Of a DNA stretch of 64,000 bases, positions 36,883-45,635 are shown piece by piece (within the stretch, counting starts at the first letter, position 1; every line of letters begins with the position of its first letter). The notes below the pieces were generated by a model. The model was not told where the DNA came from and made no database searches. It saw only the letters and a list, made by a program, of their open reading frames with translations. The DNA is from TTA-H9 sp002071415 (GTDB lineage Bacteria > Bacteroidota > Bacteroidia > Bacteroidales > TTA-H9). Where the stretch lies: assembly GCA_035411425.1 (NCBI GenBank), contig DAONSX010000003.1, positions 1 through 64,000 on the forward strand, written 5' to 3'. The position numbers and the translations under genes are program-made.

Positions 36883-36908
36883 CTTGAAAAATTATTGAAT
36901 TATTTTCG
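36877..36908 (+). promoter_or_regulatory. lacI promoter overlapping the operator
   Basis: TTTG (36877-36880, inside the palindrome), then exactly 20 bases, then TATTTTCG (36901-36908, one mismatch to TAnnTTTG). Binding of the regulator would block the -33 element, which predicts autoregulation. Confidence 0.6.
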
Positions 36909-36986
36909 TTGGCCGCGTATAAATCGTTCGATAAATCATCGAAGGAAGCGGCATAAAATTATTAAGCAATTAAAAGTCAGGGTATT

Positions 36987-37994
36987 ATGCAAAATAAAGT
37001 TACTATCAAAGATATAGCCAAAACATTGGGAGTTTCTATATCAACGGTATCCAGGGCACTGAAAGATCATCCCGATATCAGTGAATCGACTAGAAATCTC
37101 ATTAAGAATTTTGCGCAGGAAATCAACTATCGCCCTAATGTTTTGGCTTTGAGTCTCAGGCGACAAAAAAGCAATACCATTGGACTGATCATTCCCGAAA
37201 TCGTTCATCATTTTTTTTCATCGGTGATTAGTGGCATGGAAGACCTCAGCTATCGTGAAGGATACAATATCATTATTTGCCAATCGACAGAAAATCAGTT
37301 TCGAGAAGCTACAGCACTTCAAACTTTGATTGATCACAGGGTGGATGGAATATTGGTTTCACTGAGCAAATCCACACAAAATTTTTCTCAATTCAAGAAG
37401 GCACAGGAAGAAGGTTTCCCCATGGTATTTTTCGATAGAATTTGCGAAAGTATAGAAACCGATCGAGTAGTCATGGATGATCTAGAAGGAGGTCGCTTGG
37501 CAACCGAATACCTGATCAATAAAGGCTGCCAAAATATACTTCATCTGGCGGCATCGCCCATTTTACTGATTGGACGTAACCGCCGCGATGGATACCTCCA
37601 AGCATTGAAAGATCACAATATCCCAATCAAAGAAGAACTTATCCTGAAATGTGATACTCAGGAAGAAGTTTCAACCCTTAGAAACCATCTTTATGAACTT
37701 TTACCGCAAATTGATGGGGTTTTTGCGGTAAATGACAGTACTGCCATCGCCATGATTCAAATACTGAAAAAAAAAGGCTATCGAATTCCTCAAGATATTA
37801 AAGTAGTAGGTTTTGGCGATGGACCTAATGCTACTATAGTAGAACCCGCCCTCACCACAATAGAACAAAAAGGTTACGACATGGGCCGTGAATCCGTAAG
37901 ACTGCTCCTGCAGCGCCTCAACAATCCATCGGCTTCCATCAGTTATCAAACCCGTGTTTTCCCTCCTACACTCAAGATCAGAGAGTCTGCCTGA
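36987..37994 (+). CDS. LacI-family transcriptional regulator of the sus locus
   Basis: 335 residues. The N-terminal helix-turn-helix is VTIKDIAKTLGVSISTVSRALKDHPDISESTR, with the hinge helix NYRPNVLALSLR. A periplasmic-binding-protein-like sensor domain follows (NTIGLIIPEIVHHFFSSVISGMEDL, VDGILVSLSKST, FAVNDSTAIAMIQILKKKGYRIPQDIKVVGFGD). It should bind a sugar or oligosaccharide and control susC-susD-susE and itself through the operators at 36856-36882. Many sus-type loci use SusR or hybrid two-component systems; LacI control is also known in the phylum. Confidence 0.93.
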   Translation: MQNKVTIKDIAKTLGVSISTVSRALKDHPDISESTRNLIKNFAQEINYRPNVLALSLRRQKSNTIGLIIPEIVHHFFSSVISGMEDLSYREGYNIIICQSTENQFREATALQTLIDHRVDGILVSLSKSTQNFSQFKKAQEEGFPMVFFDRICESIETDRVVMDDLEGGRLATEYLINKGCQNILHLAASPILLIGRNRRDGYLQALKDHNIPIKEELILKCDTQEEVSTLRNHLYELLPQIDGVFAVNDSTAIAMIQILKKKGYRIPQDIKVVGFGDGPNATIVEPALTTIEQKGYDMGRESVRLLLQRLNNPSASISYQTRVFPPTLKIRESA

Positions 37995-38466
37995 TGAATT
38001 CTTTGCGCCCATAATTCTCGACAGAATAGCCCCTTAAAAATAAAACAAAACAATGAATAAAAGACTGAATATGAAATAATTAAGCAAGATGAATCATTAG
38101 AGCTTGCATTCTATCATTTCATAGAACGAAGGATTTGTGATAAAATCAATGGAAGGTGGATGCCTGAAAAATTTCTTTTTTTTACCTATGATTTCTCACA
38201 TAAATTGTTCATTCAACCATTATTGAAAATTTCTACATAAAAAAATTCTTGTTTTCTTTGAAAAAAGTGATTTTTATGTATACCTTTGTTAATAAATATC
38301 AAACCTGATTCAAAAACCATTCTATTGTATTCTTTCAGTTTAACATCTTATAAATTACTTTGTGATTTCTCATGTATTACATCTATCTTACATCATTCAT
38401 AATTAAAAGTCATCGAACCACATTTTTAAAATCAACCTTAAGTTTAATCCAAAATCCTTAACAACT
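37995..38466. other. Intergenic region and long leader of the lipoprotein gene
   Basis: About 470 bases. The first 260 hold nothing recognisable. The rest contains a consensus promoter (38257-38288) and a G-poor untranslated leader of about 175 bases. Confidence 0.6.
38257..38288 (+). promoter_or_regulatory. Consensus promoter of the 419-residue lipoprotein gene
   Basis: TTTG (38257-38260), 20 bases, TACCTTTG (38281-38288): a full match in both elements and in spacing. The gene starts at 38467, so the predicted leader is about 175 bases. Confidence 0.75.
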
Positions 38467-39726
38467 ATGAAACATTTATTTCCTTTGCTCAGTTTAGTTT
38501 TACTTGTTAGCTTATTCAACATAGGCTGCAGTAAAGATGAAGATGAAGAATTACCCAAAGATCTGGTAGTTAATTACACTGCCAGTTTTACCGACGTAGC
38601 TTCTACACTGCAAGATTTTATCATGAAAGCACAAGTGTATGAAAGTTCTAATTTTGAATCATTAACTGCCGATCAAGGCAAGAAGATCATCAACGATTAC
38701 ATTACAGCTGGTGAAAATTTCATCAAGAGTGTGGATGATTATGAAAAATACAAGATTGGCACCAAAAATTCTTCCCCATGGTTAAAGAATTCGATGGATT
38801 CACCCTGTAGCATGTACGATGCTATCCCTGATGTGGGGAATGGAATATCACCAGGATTCGTAAAAAGTGTTGGTGATTTGATAGCTGACACAAAAGGCGA
38901 TGTAAAAAAGATTGAGAAAAAATTTAACGATGGCGAGATAAGTGAAGAAGTTTTTACGGCGGCTCTCGATTCGTTAAAGAAAATAAAAACATTGAAGGCA
39001 GCGAATTTTGGGATGAGCTCCATTATTGGAGCTGGAACATCGGGTTTAACAGGGGCAGCTATTTTTAGTGTAGGGGGAATCGGTATGGCCATGTCTGCGC
39101 CTGCCCTGCTGGGAGTAACAGCCGCAGGAGTTGTTGTTGGTACGGGATATTATTTGATATCCAATTGGTGGTCAGGAATTAAGAAAAATGGACAGGATGA
39201 CAAATTAGGCGAGATTGTAGTGGCTTCAGGAAAAATTGGGGATCCTATTCCTACAACTATGCTCAGTAATGGCGCCAGTCTAACTGTTGCTATTTCAGGT
39301 TACGCTCCGGTTTATATTCCAGCATTCATCCTACCTTCGCAAGGAATAAAGAAAACCCTCGAAATTACTCCGATTAAATTAGAAGACGCCACTCCTACAA
39401 CAAAGGTAGAAGTATGCACCCTAGAAGAAGAATTTACATCTGAAAACTGTGAAGATGTACTTTATGTTACTGCCACACCCTCACCTATCGACCCAGGCCC
39501 AGGCGAAGGCGTTACAGTAACTGCCACCATTTTCCCTCCCATAGCAGGATGCCAAATTTCATTCAGTATTGTTGGAACAGATGGATACACTAAAAGCGAA
39601 ACGCATGAAACCGATGCTAACGGAAAAGCATCTTTCTTCATCCCTGGTGGCGCCGAAGGAGTTTTTGATATCGTGACCATTACTACTTCGAATGGCCATA
39701 CTTATACTGTAACTTATACATTTTAA
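38467..39726 (+). CDS. Lipoprotein with a glycine-rich hydrophobic segment and a C-terminal Ig-like domain
   Basis: 419 residues. The lipobox is FNIGC followed by SKDEDEE, a surface-export-like acidic signal. Residues about 35-170 are helical and charged. Residues about 177-234 form a long hydrophobic, glycine/alanine-rich stretch (SSIIGAGTSGLTGAAIF, GVTAAGVVVGTGYYLISNWW) that is unusual inside a lipoprotein. The C-terminal part (about 335-419) looks like a big-1/Ig-like fold (VTATPSPIDPGPGEGVTVTATI, DANGKASFFIPGG). I recognise no family for the whole. It is followed by a strong terminator and then the giant T9SS protein gene. Confidence 0.7.
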   Translation: MKHLFPLLSLVLLVSLFNIGCSKDEDEELPKDLVVNYTASFTDVASTLQDFIMKAQVYESSNFESLTADQGKKIINDYITAGENFIKSVDDYEKYKIGTKNSSPWLKNSMDSPCSMYDAIPDVGNGISPGFVKSVGDLIADTKGDVKKIEKKFNDGEISEEVFTAALDSLKKIKTLKAANFGMSSIIGAGTSGLTGAAIFSVGGIGMAMSAPALLGVTAAGVVVGTGYYLISNWWSGIKKNGQDDKLGEIVVASGKIGDPIPTTMLSNGASLTVAISGYAPVYIPAFILPSQGIKKTLEITPIKLEDATPTTKVEVCTLEEEFTSENCEDVLYVTATPSPIDPGPGEGVTVTATIFPPIAGCQISFSIVGTDGYTKSETHETDANGKASFFIPGGAEGVFDIVTITTSNGHTYTVTYTF

Positions 39727-39754
39727 AATTATCTAATTGTCTTATTATAAAAAA

Positions 39755-39778
39755 GCCTTCGTTGCCGAAGGCTTTTTT
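39755..39778 (+). terminator. Terminator after the lipoprotein gene
   Basis: A perfect 7-bp stem, GCCTTCG / CGAAGGC, with a TTGC loop and flanking A6 and T6 runs; symmetrical, so probably bidirectional. Confidence 0.9.
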
Positions 39779-39825
39779 ATTGCCTTGTTCACTTGTTCAA
39801 TTATTTAACTTATATTTGTTTCTCT

Positions 39826-42800
39826 ATGAAAACAAGGCATTTATTAAGAAAGACATTTATTATTGGGCTGGTGGTTTTTAGTCTTCCCAGATTATATTCC
39901 CAAAATGGCTTCACTGAGAATAAAGGACAATGGGATTCTAACGTTCTCTTCTTCTTGCAACCCCAAGCAGATGTCGCAGTATTTATTGAAGCAGGTGCCA
40001 TAACCTTCAATATTCAACTATTACGGCATGACGAAACACCAAATTTTGAAAATATTAGCGCTAAAACTAATCACGAAGGTGTTAAAGGACATGCATTTCG
40101 AATTATTTTCGAAGATGCTGATTTTTCAAATATCACTGCTTTAAGACCAAAACCCGAACTACTCAATTATTTTCTTGGAAAAAATCCCGAAAAATGGAGT
40201 ACCGGTGTAAAAATCTTTAATGAATTATACATCTATGATGCATACAAGAATATAGACCTTAAAATTATTTCCGATATTGGAGGTATTAAATACGAATTCA
40301 TCATTCATCGAGGAGGGCGGGTCAAAGATATTGCCATTCGGTATGATGGATTGGAGAATATATCATTGAGCAATGGCCAACTTATTTTGAGTACATCATT
40401 GGGAGAAATTATCGAAGAAGCTCCGAAAGTCATAGTTGAAGACAAAGGAAGCACATTTGTGACTGGGTGTCAATATCAACTCGAAGCCAACAGGATAAAA
40501 TTTCATTTAGATCCATCATTCCTCAACTCTGACAAAATTGTTATTGATCCCCGTTTGGTATTTTCCACGTATTCAGGAAGCGAGGCCGACAATTGGGGTT
40601 TTACTGGTACTTACGACGAGGCAGGGAATGTATATTCCGGAGGAATTGTTTTCAATATTGGATATCCAGTAAGTTTAGGAGCTTATCAACAAAGTTTTGG
40701 TGGTGGGTGCGACATAGGCATTATCAAATACGATTCTACGGGAACAAATCGCATCTATGCTACTTATTTGGGTGGACTTTATGCCGATCTGCCGCATAGT
40801 TTAATCGTCAATACATCCAACGAACTGGTTATTTTTGGTACCACTGGTTCGCCCAACTTTCCAGTTACGCCATCGGCTTACGATACAAGTTTCAACGGAG
40901 GGGATGCTGTTAATTATGCATCTTTAAATTTTCCTTTAGGCTCCGATATTTTTATTGCTAAATTCAGTGAAGACGGCTCACAATTAATAGCTTCTACTTT
41001 TATAGGAGGCAGCGAAAACGATGGCTTAAATTTTCGCTCACGCTATGCATCCATGCTTATGACAGGCAACGATACTTTATACTATAATTATGGAGATGGT
41101 GCCCGTGGCGAAGTAATCACCGATCCGCAAGATAACATTTATATTGGCTCCACCACATTTTCGAACGATTTTCCGATAACTGCCGCAACTTTTCAACCCT
41201 CTTATAAAGGGAAACAGGAAGGTGTGGTATGTAAATTTGACAGGACATTGAGCTATTTGAACTGGAGCAGTTATTTAGGCGGATCGAACGATGAAGGTAT
41301 ATTTTCCATCGATATCAACTCTTATGGCGATTTATACGTTACTGGTGGCACCACCAGCAGCGATTTCCCCGTAACATCTGGAGCCTATCGAACCCAATTT
41401 AATGGAGGAAGTGCCGATGCGTTTATTTCGTGCATTTCGGCTAATGGAGTAAATTTAAAGGGATCGACCTTTTGGGGATCGCTATCTTATGATCAGGGAT
41501 ATTTTGTGCGTATCGGGCCCGATGATGAAGTATATGTATTCGGGCAAACTAAAGCCTCTGATTCGTCCATGATGATCGATGCCCTTTATGGCCAGCCAAA
41601 CAGTGGACAATTCATATCGAAATTTTCACCTCTACTCGATGAACTGAGATGGAGTACAGTAGTTGGAAAAGGCGATGGCCAACCCAATATTTCTCCAACG
41701 GCATTTATGGTCGATGTATGTGGGAGGATTTATTATTCGGGATGGGGAAGAATATGGGGTAACAGTTATGTAAATGGTAACTGGTATTTATGGGGTACCC
41801 CTTTTGGAACTCACGGCCTTGCGGTTACTCCCGATGCTGTTCAACCCATCACCGATGGACAAGATTTTTATATAGCCATATTATCATCCGAAGCGGCAGG
41901 ATTAGATTATGCTACTTTTTTTGGAGAACAGCACTATTCGGGTTGTTCATTCAGTGGTCATGATCATGTGGATGGAGGCACAAGCCGCTTCGATCCGAGA
42001 GGAAACATCGTTCAATCGGTTTGTGCCTCATGCGGAGGCTGTCAGCAATTCCCAACTTATCCCAATCCTGGTGCATGGTCGAATACAAACCATTCAACCA
42101 ACTGCAACAATGCCATATTTAAGATTCATTTGAAAAGTGATATTGCCACAGCCAATTTCATCATCCCTCAAAGTGGTTGCGCTCCATACGAAGTTCAATT
42201 CCAAAATACCAGCGTTGGTTTGTCTTTTTTGTGGGATTTTGGAGATACGATCTCGGGAGCCGCCAATTACTCCAGTTTGAAAAATCCATCTCATACTTAT
42301 CACCAAGCCGGATTATACACTATTACCCTCATAAGCTTTTTACCAGGCAGTTGCAATTCATCGGATACGATTCAGAAAAACTTGCTTATTCTAAACGATA
42401 CTACAATGTGGCTCGATAGCTTGGTGATTTGCCCGAATAATTCTGTTCAGATTGGAATTTCTCCTTCCCCAGATACGAATGTATGCTATCAATGGATTCC
42501 TGATACTTGCCTCAGTAACCCTGCTATTTCCAATCCTTTCGCATTCCCGCAAACTACCACAACTTACATGTGCTTGGTTACACATCCCGGATGCACCGAT
42601 ACCCTCCTTCAAACCCTCACAGTGATTCCATTCATTATTTCGGCAGGCGAAGATACCGTAAGTTGTTCCAAATGGTTTACCCTACAAGGTTCATCGGAAA
42701 GTGCAGGTACTCTATTCCATTGGTCATCTTTAAAAAATTTTCTCGATACATTGAACTTATCTCCCTTTGATAGCACTGCTTTCATCGATCTAACCAGCTA

Positions 42801-45420
42801 CTCAGGAAATACATTTTATCTAAAAGCTTATAATTCAATTGGATGTGAATCTATCGATAGTGTAAAAGTAATTTATGGAGGGACAAGCATTTCGACCAGT
42901 TCAGACCGTTTAGCTTGCTATAACGACACTTTACATCTACATGCCTATAATTTATATCCTAACAATATATTAACATGGGCATGGCAACCCGAAGCCTATA
43001 TTCTTACAGGCGCTCACAGTCCGGACCCCATAGTCAAGCCCGATACAAGCACATGGTTCTTTGTGAGTGCCTCATCTCTCTATGATTGCCAAACTACGGA
43101 TAGTATTTATATTCAGGTTAGCCATATATTGGCCGACTTATCCGTCCATCCGACAAACTGTTACGATACTTGCGACGGATGGGCAAAAGTTAATCCTTCA
43201 GGTGGATTTTCTCCTTATTCGATTTTATTTAGCAATGGAATAGAAGATTCCGTTGCTGCAAATCTTTGCTCAGGACAATATTGGGTAAGCATTATAGATT
43301 CTATTGGTTGTGACACCTTAATAGAATTTCGAATCGATTCCCCTTCGCCATTTTTCATAAATTACGAACTACAGCATGTAAGCTGTCATGGCGATTCCAC
43401 TGGTTTTATTCATCTAACCGTAATGGGAGCAACTCCTCCCTATGAAGTGTTGTGGTCGAATGGAGATAGTGGACTTTACCTCAATAATCTACCTGCAGGC
43501 ATATACACAGCCCAAATATTCGATGCCAATCAATGTGATACTCTATTGAACTTTTCCATTCAACAGCCCGAAGCCTTTGGCGTTGAAGCCGAGATCAATC
43601 AAGTCAGTTGTTTTGGATATTCTGACGGTAGCATCCATTTACAAATCAGTGGGGGAATTTCACCCTATTCGGTTATTTGGAATAATGGCATGCAAGGAGC
43701 ATCGATCAATGGATTACATGCAGGTACATACACAGCTTTATTGACCGACAGCCTTCAATGTGATACATCCATGACATTCATCCTTACCGAACCGCCTCCT
43801 TTCTTTATTCAAGCCATTGTCGTGCCGGTAAGCTGCCCGGGATACCACGACGGGAGCGTCGAACTTCTATTGCAAGGAGGCAGTCAACCATATTTCATAC
43901 ATTGGGTTACAGGAGATACTTCTCATCATCTCGAGAACCTTCCGGTCGGATTTTATTCCGTTCGGATAATAGATGCTCATCAATGTATTTTCGATACGGG
44001 TTTCATCATCGATGAGCCAGTACCGTTTTCCATAATAGCCGAAATTACACCCGTAACTTGCAAAGGATATGCTGATGGTAGCATAATGATCGAAGCGAGT
44101 GGAGGTAACCCGCCATATACTTTGACATGGTCGAATGGTGCAACGGGAAATTTTTTGTCAAATCTAACTGGTGGCTTTTACACTTTAACCCTTTTCGACG
44201 CTCATTCATGTGATACCACTATCACATTCCTTGTTCCCGAGGCTCACCAACCTCTAAATGTATCCTATTCGAGTTATCAGCCTTCCTGTTGGGGTTATCA
44301 GGATGGGGCTTATAAAATTTTACCAGAAGGCGGAATGCCTCCCTACAGCATTTTTTGGGGAATGGATGAAATATCAGACAGCATAGGCAACTTACCCGCT
44401 GGAATTTATTCATTCGAAATTTCCGATGCCTATAAATGCAGGGTCAATATCACGGATACTCTTTCCTCCCCTACTCCCTTCATGATTCAATCCATTATTC
44501 ATCATCCCAGCTGTGCATTTGGGGTTCCTGACGGAAGCATTCAACTTCTCGTCTCAGGAGGCACACCCTCTTATTATTTTCATTGGTCAACCGGTGAACA
44601 AACTTCCTTACTGCAATATATTCCTGCTGGAACTTATGAGGTAGATCTAATCGACTCTCATCAATGCGACACCAACCTTTCTTTCACTCTATTAGCTCCG
44701 TCGGATTTTCAAATCATAAAAAAAATTTCTCACTGTTCCTGTTTCGGAAACAATGATGGAAGCATAGCAATAGAAATTGCAGGAAACCAGTCCGACTATC
44801 AAATACTTTGGGGAGACGGCAGTAATGAAAACATCAGGCATAACTTCTATGCCGGAATTTATCCTTTTCGGGTATCCGATAAAAACGATTGTACAAAGTA
44901 TGATACTGCTGTGATAGAACAACCCGAGGCCATCGAAGTCATCAAGAGAGTTACACCCGTAGGATGCGAGAGTGATTCGGACGGGAAAATAGAACTGAGC
45001 ATTGGAGGAGGCAGCCCGCCTTTCACAGTGATTTGGCTGGAAGGTTTTCAAGGGGAAATGTTGTATGAACTTCCCAAAGGAATTTATACCTTTCAAATCA
45101 TTGATAACAACAATTGCTTAGTAAAGGACACAGTCATAGTGTGGCAGAAAGATTGCTGCATCGATATTCCCAATGTAATTACCCCTAACAGCGATGGTTT
45201 TAATGATAAATTTGTAATTAAAGGCATCGAAAACTTCCCCAGTAATGAATTGATTATATACAACCGCTGGGGTAAAGAAATCATTCAGTTCAAAGGTTAT
45301 AAAAATGAGTGGGATGGGAGGAATGCAAATGGTGAGCAGGTGGCCGAGGGGGTTTATTATTACGTTTTGCATCTTACTGGCGGCCGTTATTTTCAGGGAT
45401 CTATCACTGTAATACGATAA
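39826..45420 (+). CDS. Giant secreted surface protein with SBBP-like propeller, PKD, nine SprB-type repeats and a T9SS type B C-terminal domain
   Basis: 1864 residues from the ATG at 39826, with a signal peptide ending RLYSQ. After an N-terminal domain typical of SBBP-repeat proteins (NGFTENKGQWDSNVLFFLQ), propeller-like repeats run to about residue 700 (DIFIAKFSEDGSQLIASTFIGGSENDG, LSYLNWSSYLGGSNDEGIF). A PKD domain lies near residues 780-850 (SFLWDFGDTISGAANYSS...HTYHQAGLYTITL). Nine SprB-type repeats of about 70-75 residues follow from about residue 1107 to 1765, each with a C..GY.DGSI start and a LPAGIY..QI.DA..CDT end. The C-terminus (VITPNSDGFNDKFVIKGIENFP...YNRWGKEI...GVYYYVLHL) is the gliding-motility-associated, type B T9SS sorting domain. 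It is probably an adhesin or matrix protein; SprB itself supports gliding. Confidence 0.9.
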   Translation: MKTRHLLRKTFIIGLVVFSLPRLYSQNGFTENKGQWDSNVLFFLQPQADVAVFIEAGAITFNIQLLRHDETPNFENISAKTNHEGVKGHAFRIIFEDADFSNITALRPKPELLNYFLGKNPEKWSTGVKIFNELYIYDAYKNIDLKIISDIGGIKYEFIIHRGGRVKDIAIRYDGLENISLSNGQLILSTSLGEIIEEAPKVIVEDKGSTFVTGCQYQLEANRIKFHLDPSFLNSDKIVIDPRLVFSTYSGSEADNWGFTGTYDEAGNVYSGGIVFNIGYPVSLGAYQQSFGGGCDIGIIKYDSTGTNRIYATYLGGLYADLPHSLIVNTSNELVIFGTTGSPNFPVTPSAYDTSFNGGDAVNYASLNFPLGSDIFIAKFSEDGSQLIASTFIGGSENDGLNFRSRYASMLMTGNDTLYYNYGDGARGEVITDPQDNIYIGSTTFSNDFPITAATFQPSYKGKQEGVVCKFDRTLSYLNWSSYLGGSNDEGIFSIDINSYGDLYVTGGTTSSDFPVTSGAYRTQFNGGSADAFISCISANGVNLKGSTFWGSLSYDQGYFVRIGPDDEVYVFGQTKASDSSMMIDALYGQPNSGQFISKFSPLLDELRWSTVVGKGDGQPNISPTAFMVDVCGRIYYSGWGRIWGNSYVNGNWYLWGTPFGTHGLAVTPDAVQPITDGQDFYIAILSSEAAGLDYATFFGEQHYSGCSFSGHDHVDGGTSRFDPRGNIVQSVCASCGGCQQFPTYPNPGAWSNTNHSTNCNNAIFKIHLKSDIATANFIIPQSGCAPYEVQFQNTSVGLSFLWDFGDTISGAANYSSLKNPSHTYHQAGLYTITLISFLPGSCNSSDTIQKNLLILNDTTMWLDSLVICPNNSVQIGISPSPDTNVCYQWIPDTCLSNPAISNPFAFPQTTTTYMCLVTHPGCTDTLLQTLTVIPFIISAGEDTVSCSKWFTLQGSSESAGTLFHWSSLKNFLDTLNLSPFDSTAFIDLTSYSGNTFYLKAYNSIGCESIDSVKVIYGGTSISTSSDRLACYNDTLHLHAYNLYPNNILTWAWQPEAYILTGAHSPDPIVKPDTSTWFFVSASSLYDCQTTDSIYIQVSHILADLSVHPTNCYDTCDGWAKVNPSGGFSPYSILFSNGIEDSVAANLCSGQYWVSIIDSIGCDTLIEFRIDSPSPFFINYELQHVSCHGDSTGFIHLTVMGATPPYEVLWSNGDSGLYLNNLPAGIYTAQIFDANQCDTLLNFSIQQPEAFGVEAEINQVSCFGYSDGSIHLQISGGISPYSVIWNNGMQGASINGLHAGTYTALLTDSLQCDTSMTFILTEPPPFFIQAIVVPVSCPGYHDGSVELLLQGGSQPYFIHWVTGDTSHHLENLPVGFYSVRIIDAHQCIFDTGFIIDEPVPFSIIAEITPVTCKGYADGSIMIEASGGNPPYTLTWSNGATGNFLSNLTGGFYTLTLFDAHSCDTTITFLVPEAHQPLNVSYSSYQPSCWGYQDGAYKILPEGGMPPYSIFWGMDEISDSIGNLPAGIYSFEISDAYKCRVNITDTLSSPTPFMIQSIIHHPSCAFGVPDGSIQLLVSGGTPSYYFHWSTGEQTSLLQYIPAGTYEVDLIDSHQCDTNLSFTLLAPSDFQIIKKISHCSCFGNNDGSIAIEIAGNQSDYQILWGDGSNENIRHNFYAGIYPFRVSDKNDCTKYDTAVIEQPEAIEVIKRVTPVGCESDSDGKIELSIGGGSPPFTVIWLEGFQGEMLYELPKGIYTFQIIDNNNCLVKDTVIVWQKDCCIDIPNVITPNSDGFNDKFVIKGIENFPSNELIIYNRWGKEIIQFKGYKNEWDGRNANGEQVAEGVYYYVLHLTGGRYFQGSITVIR

Positions 45421-45437
45421 AGCAAGCGGATTGTGGC

Positions 45438-45477
45438 TTTGGCCGAGCAGAGCGAAGCTCGCAGCGAGGTCACCAAA
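45438..45477. repeat. Imperfect hairpin element, copy A
   Basis: TGGCC...GGTCA arms enclose GAGC-GAA-GCTC and the sequence CGAGG. The layout matches copy B at 60930-60963. It lies 17 bases after the giant surface-protein stop codon and has no T-run. See findings. Confidence 0.5.
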
Positions 45478-45583
45478 ATAAATAATTCTGGAATTATCAT
45501 TAGAATTCTTATCCTTTATGACAAATTTGGACAATCTTTCCTCTCGAAATAAAAAAGTGATTCTCATATAAAATTTTATTTCT

Positions 45584-45591
45584 TAATTTTG
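45584..45591 (+). promoter_or_regulatory. serA promoter -7 box candidate
   Basis: TAATTTTG matches TAnnTTTG, 44 bases before the serA start. No -33 element at 20 bases was seen. Confidence 0.4.
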
Positions 45592-45635
45592 TTGCAGTAT
45601 TCATTTGACTTATAAACCCTAAAATTCAAAATATT

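Larger units (their letters stand above)
36659..36986. promoter_or_regulatory. Divergent control region between susC and lacI
   Basis: 328 bases carrying two palindromic operators, a lacI promoter overlapping one of them, and a susC -7 box. No gene is present. Confidence 0.7.
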
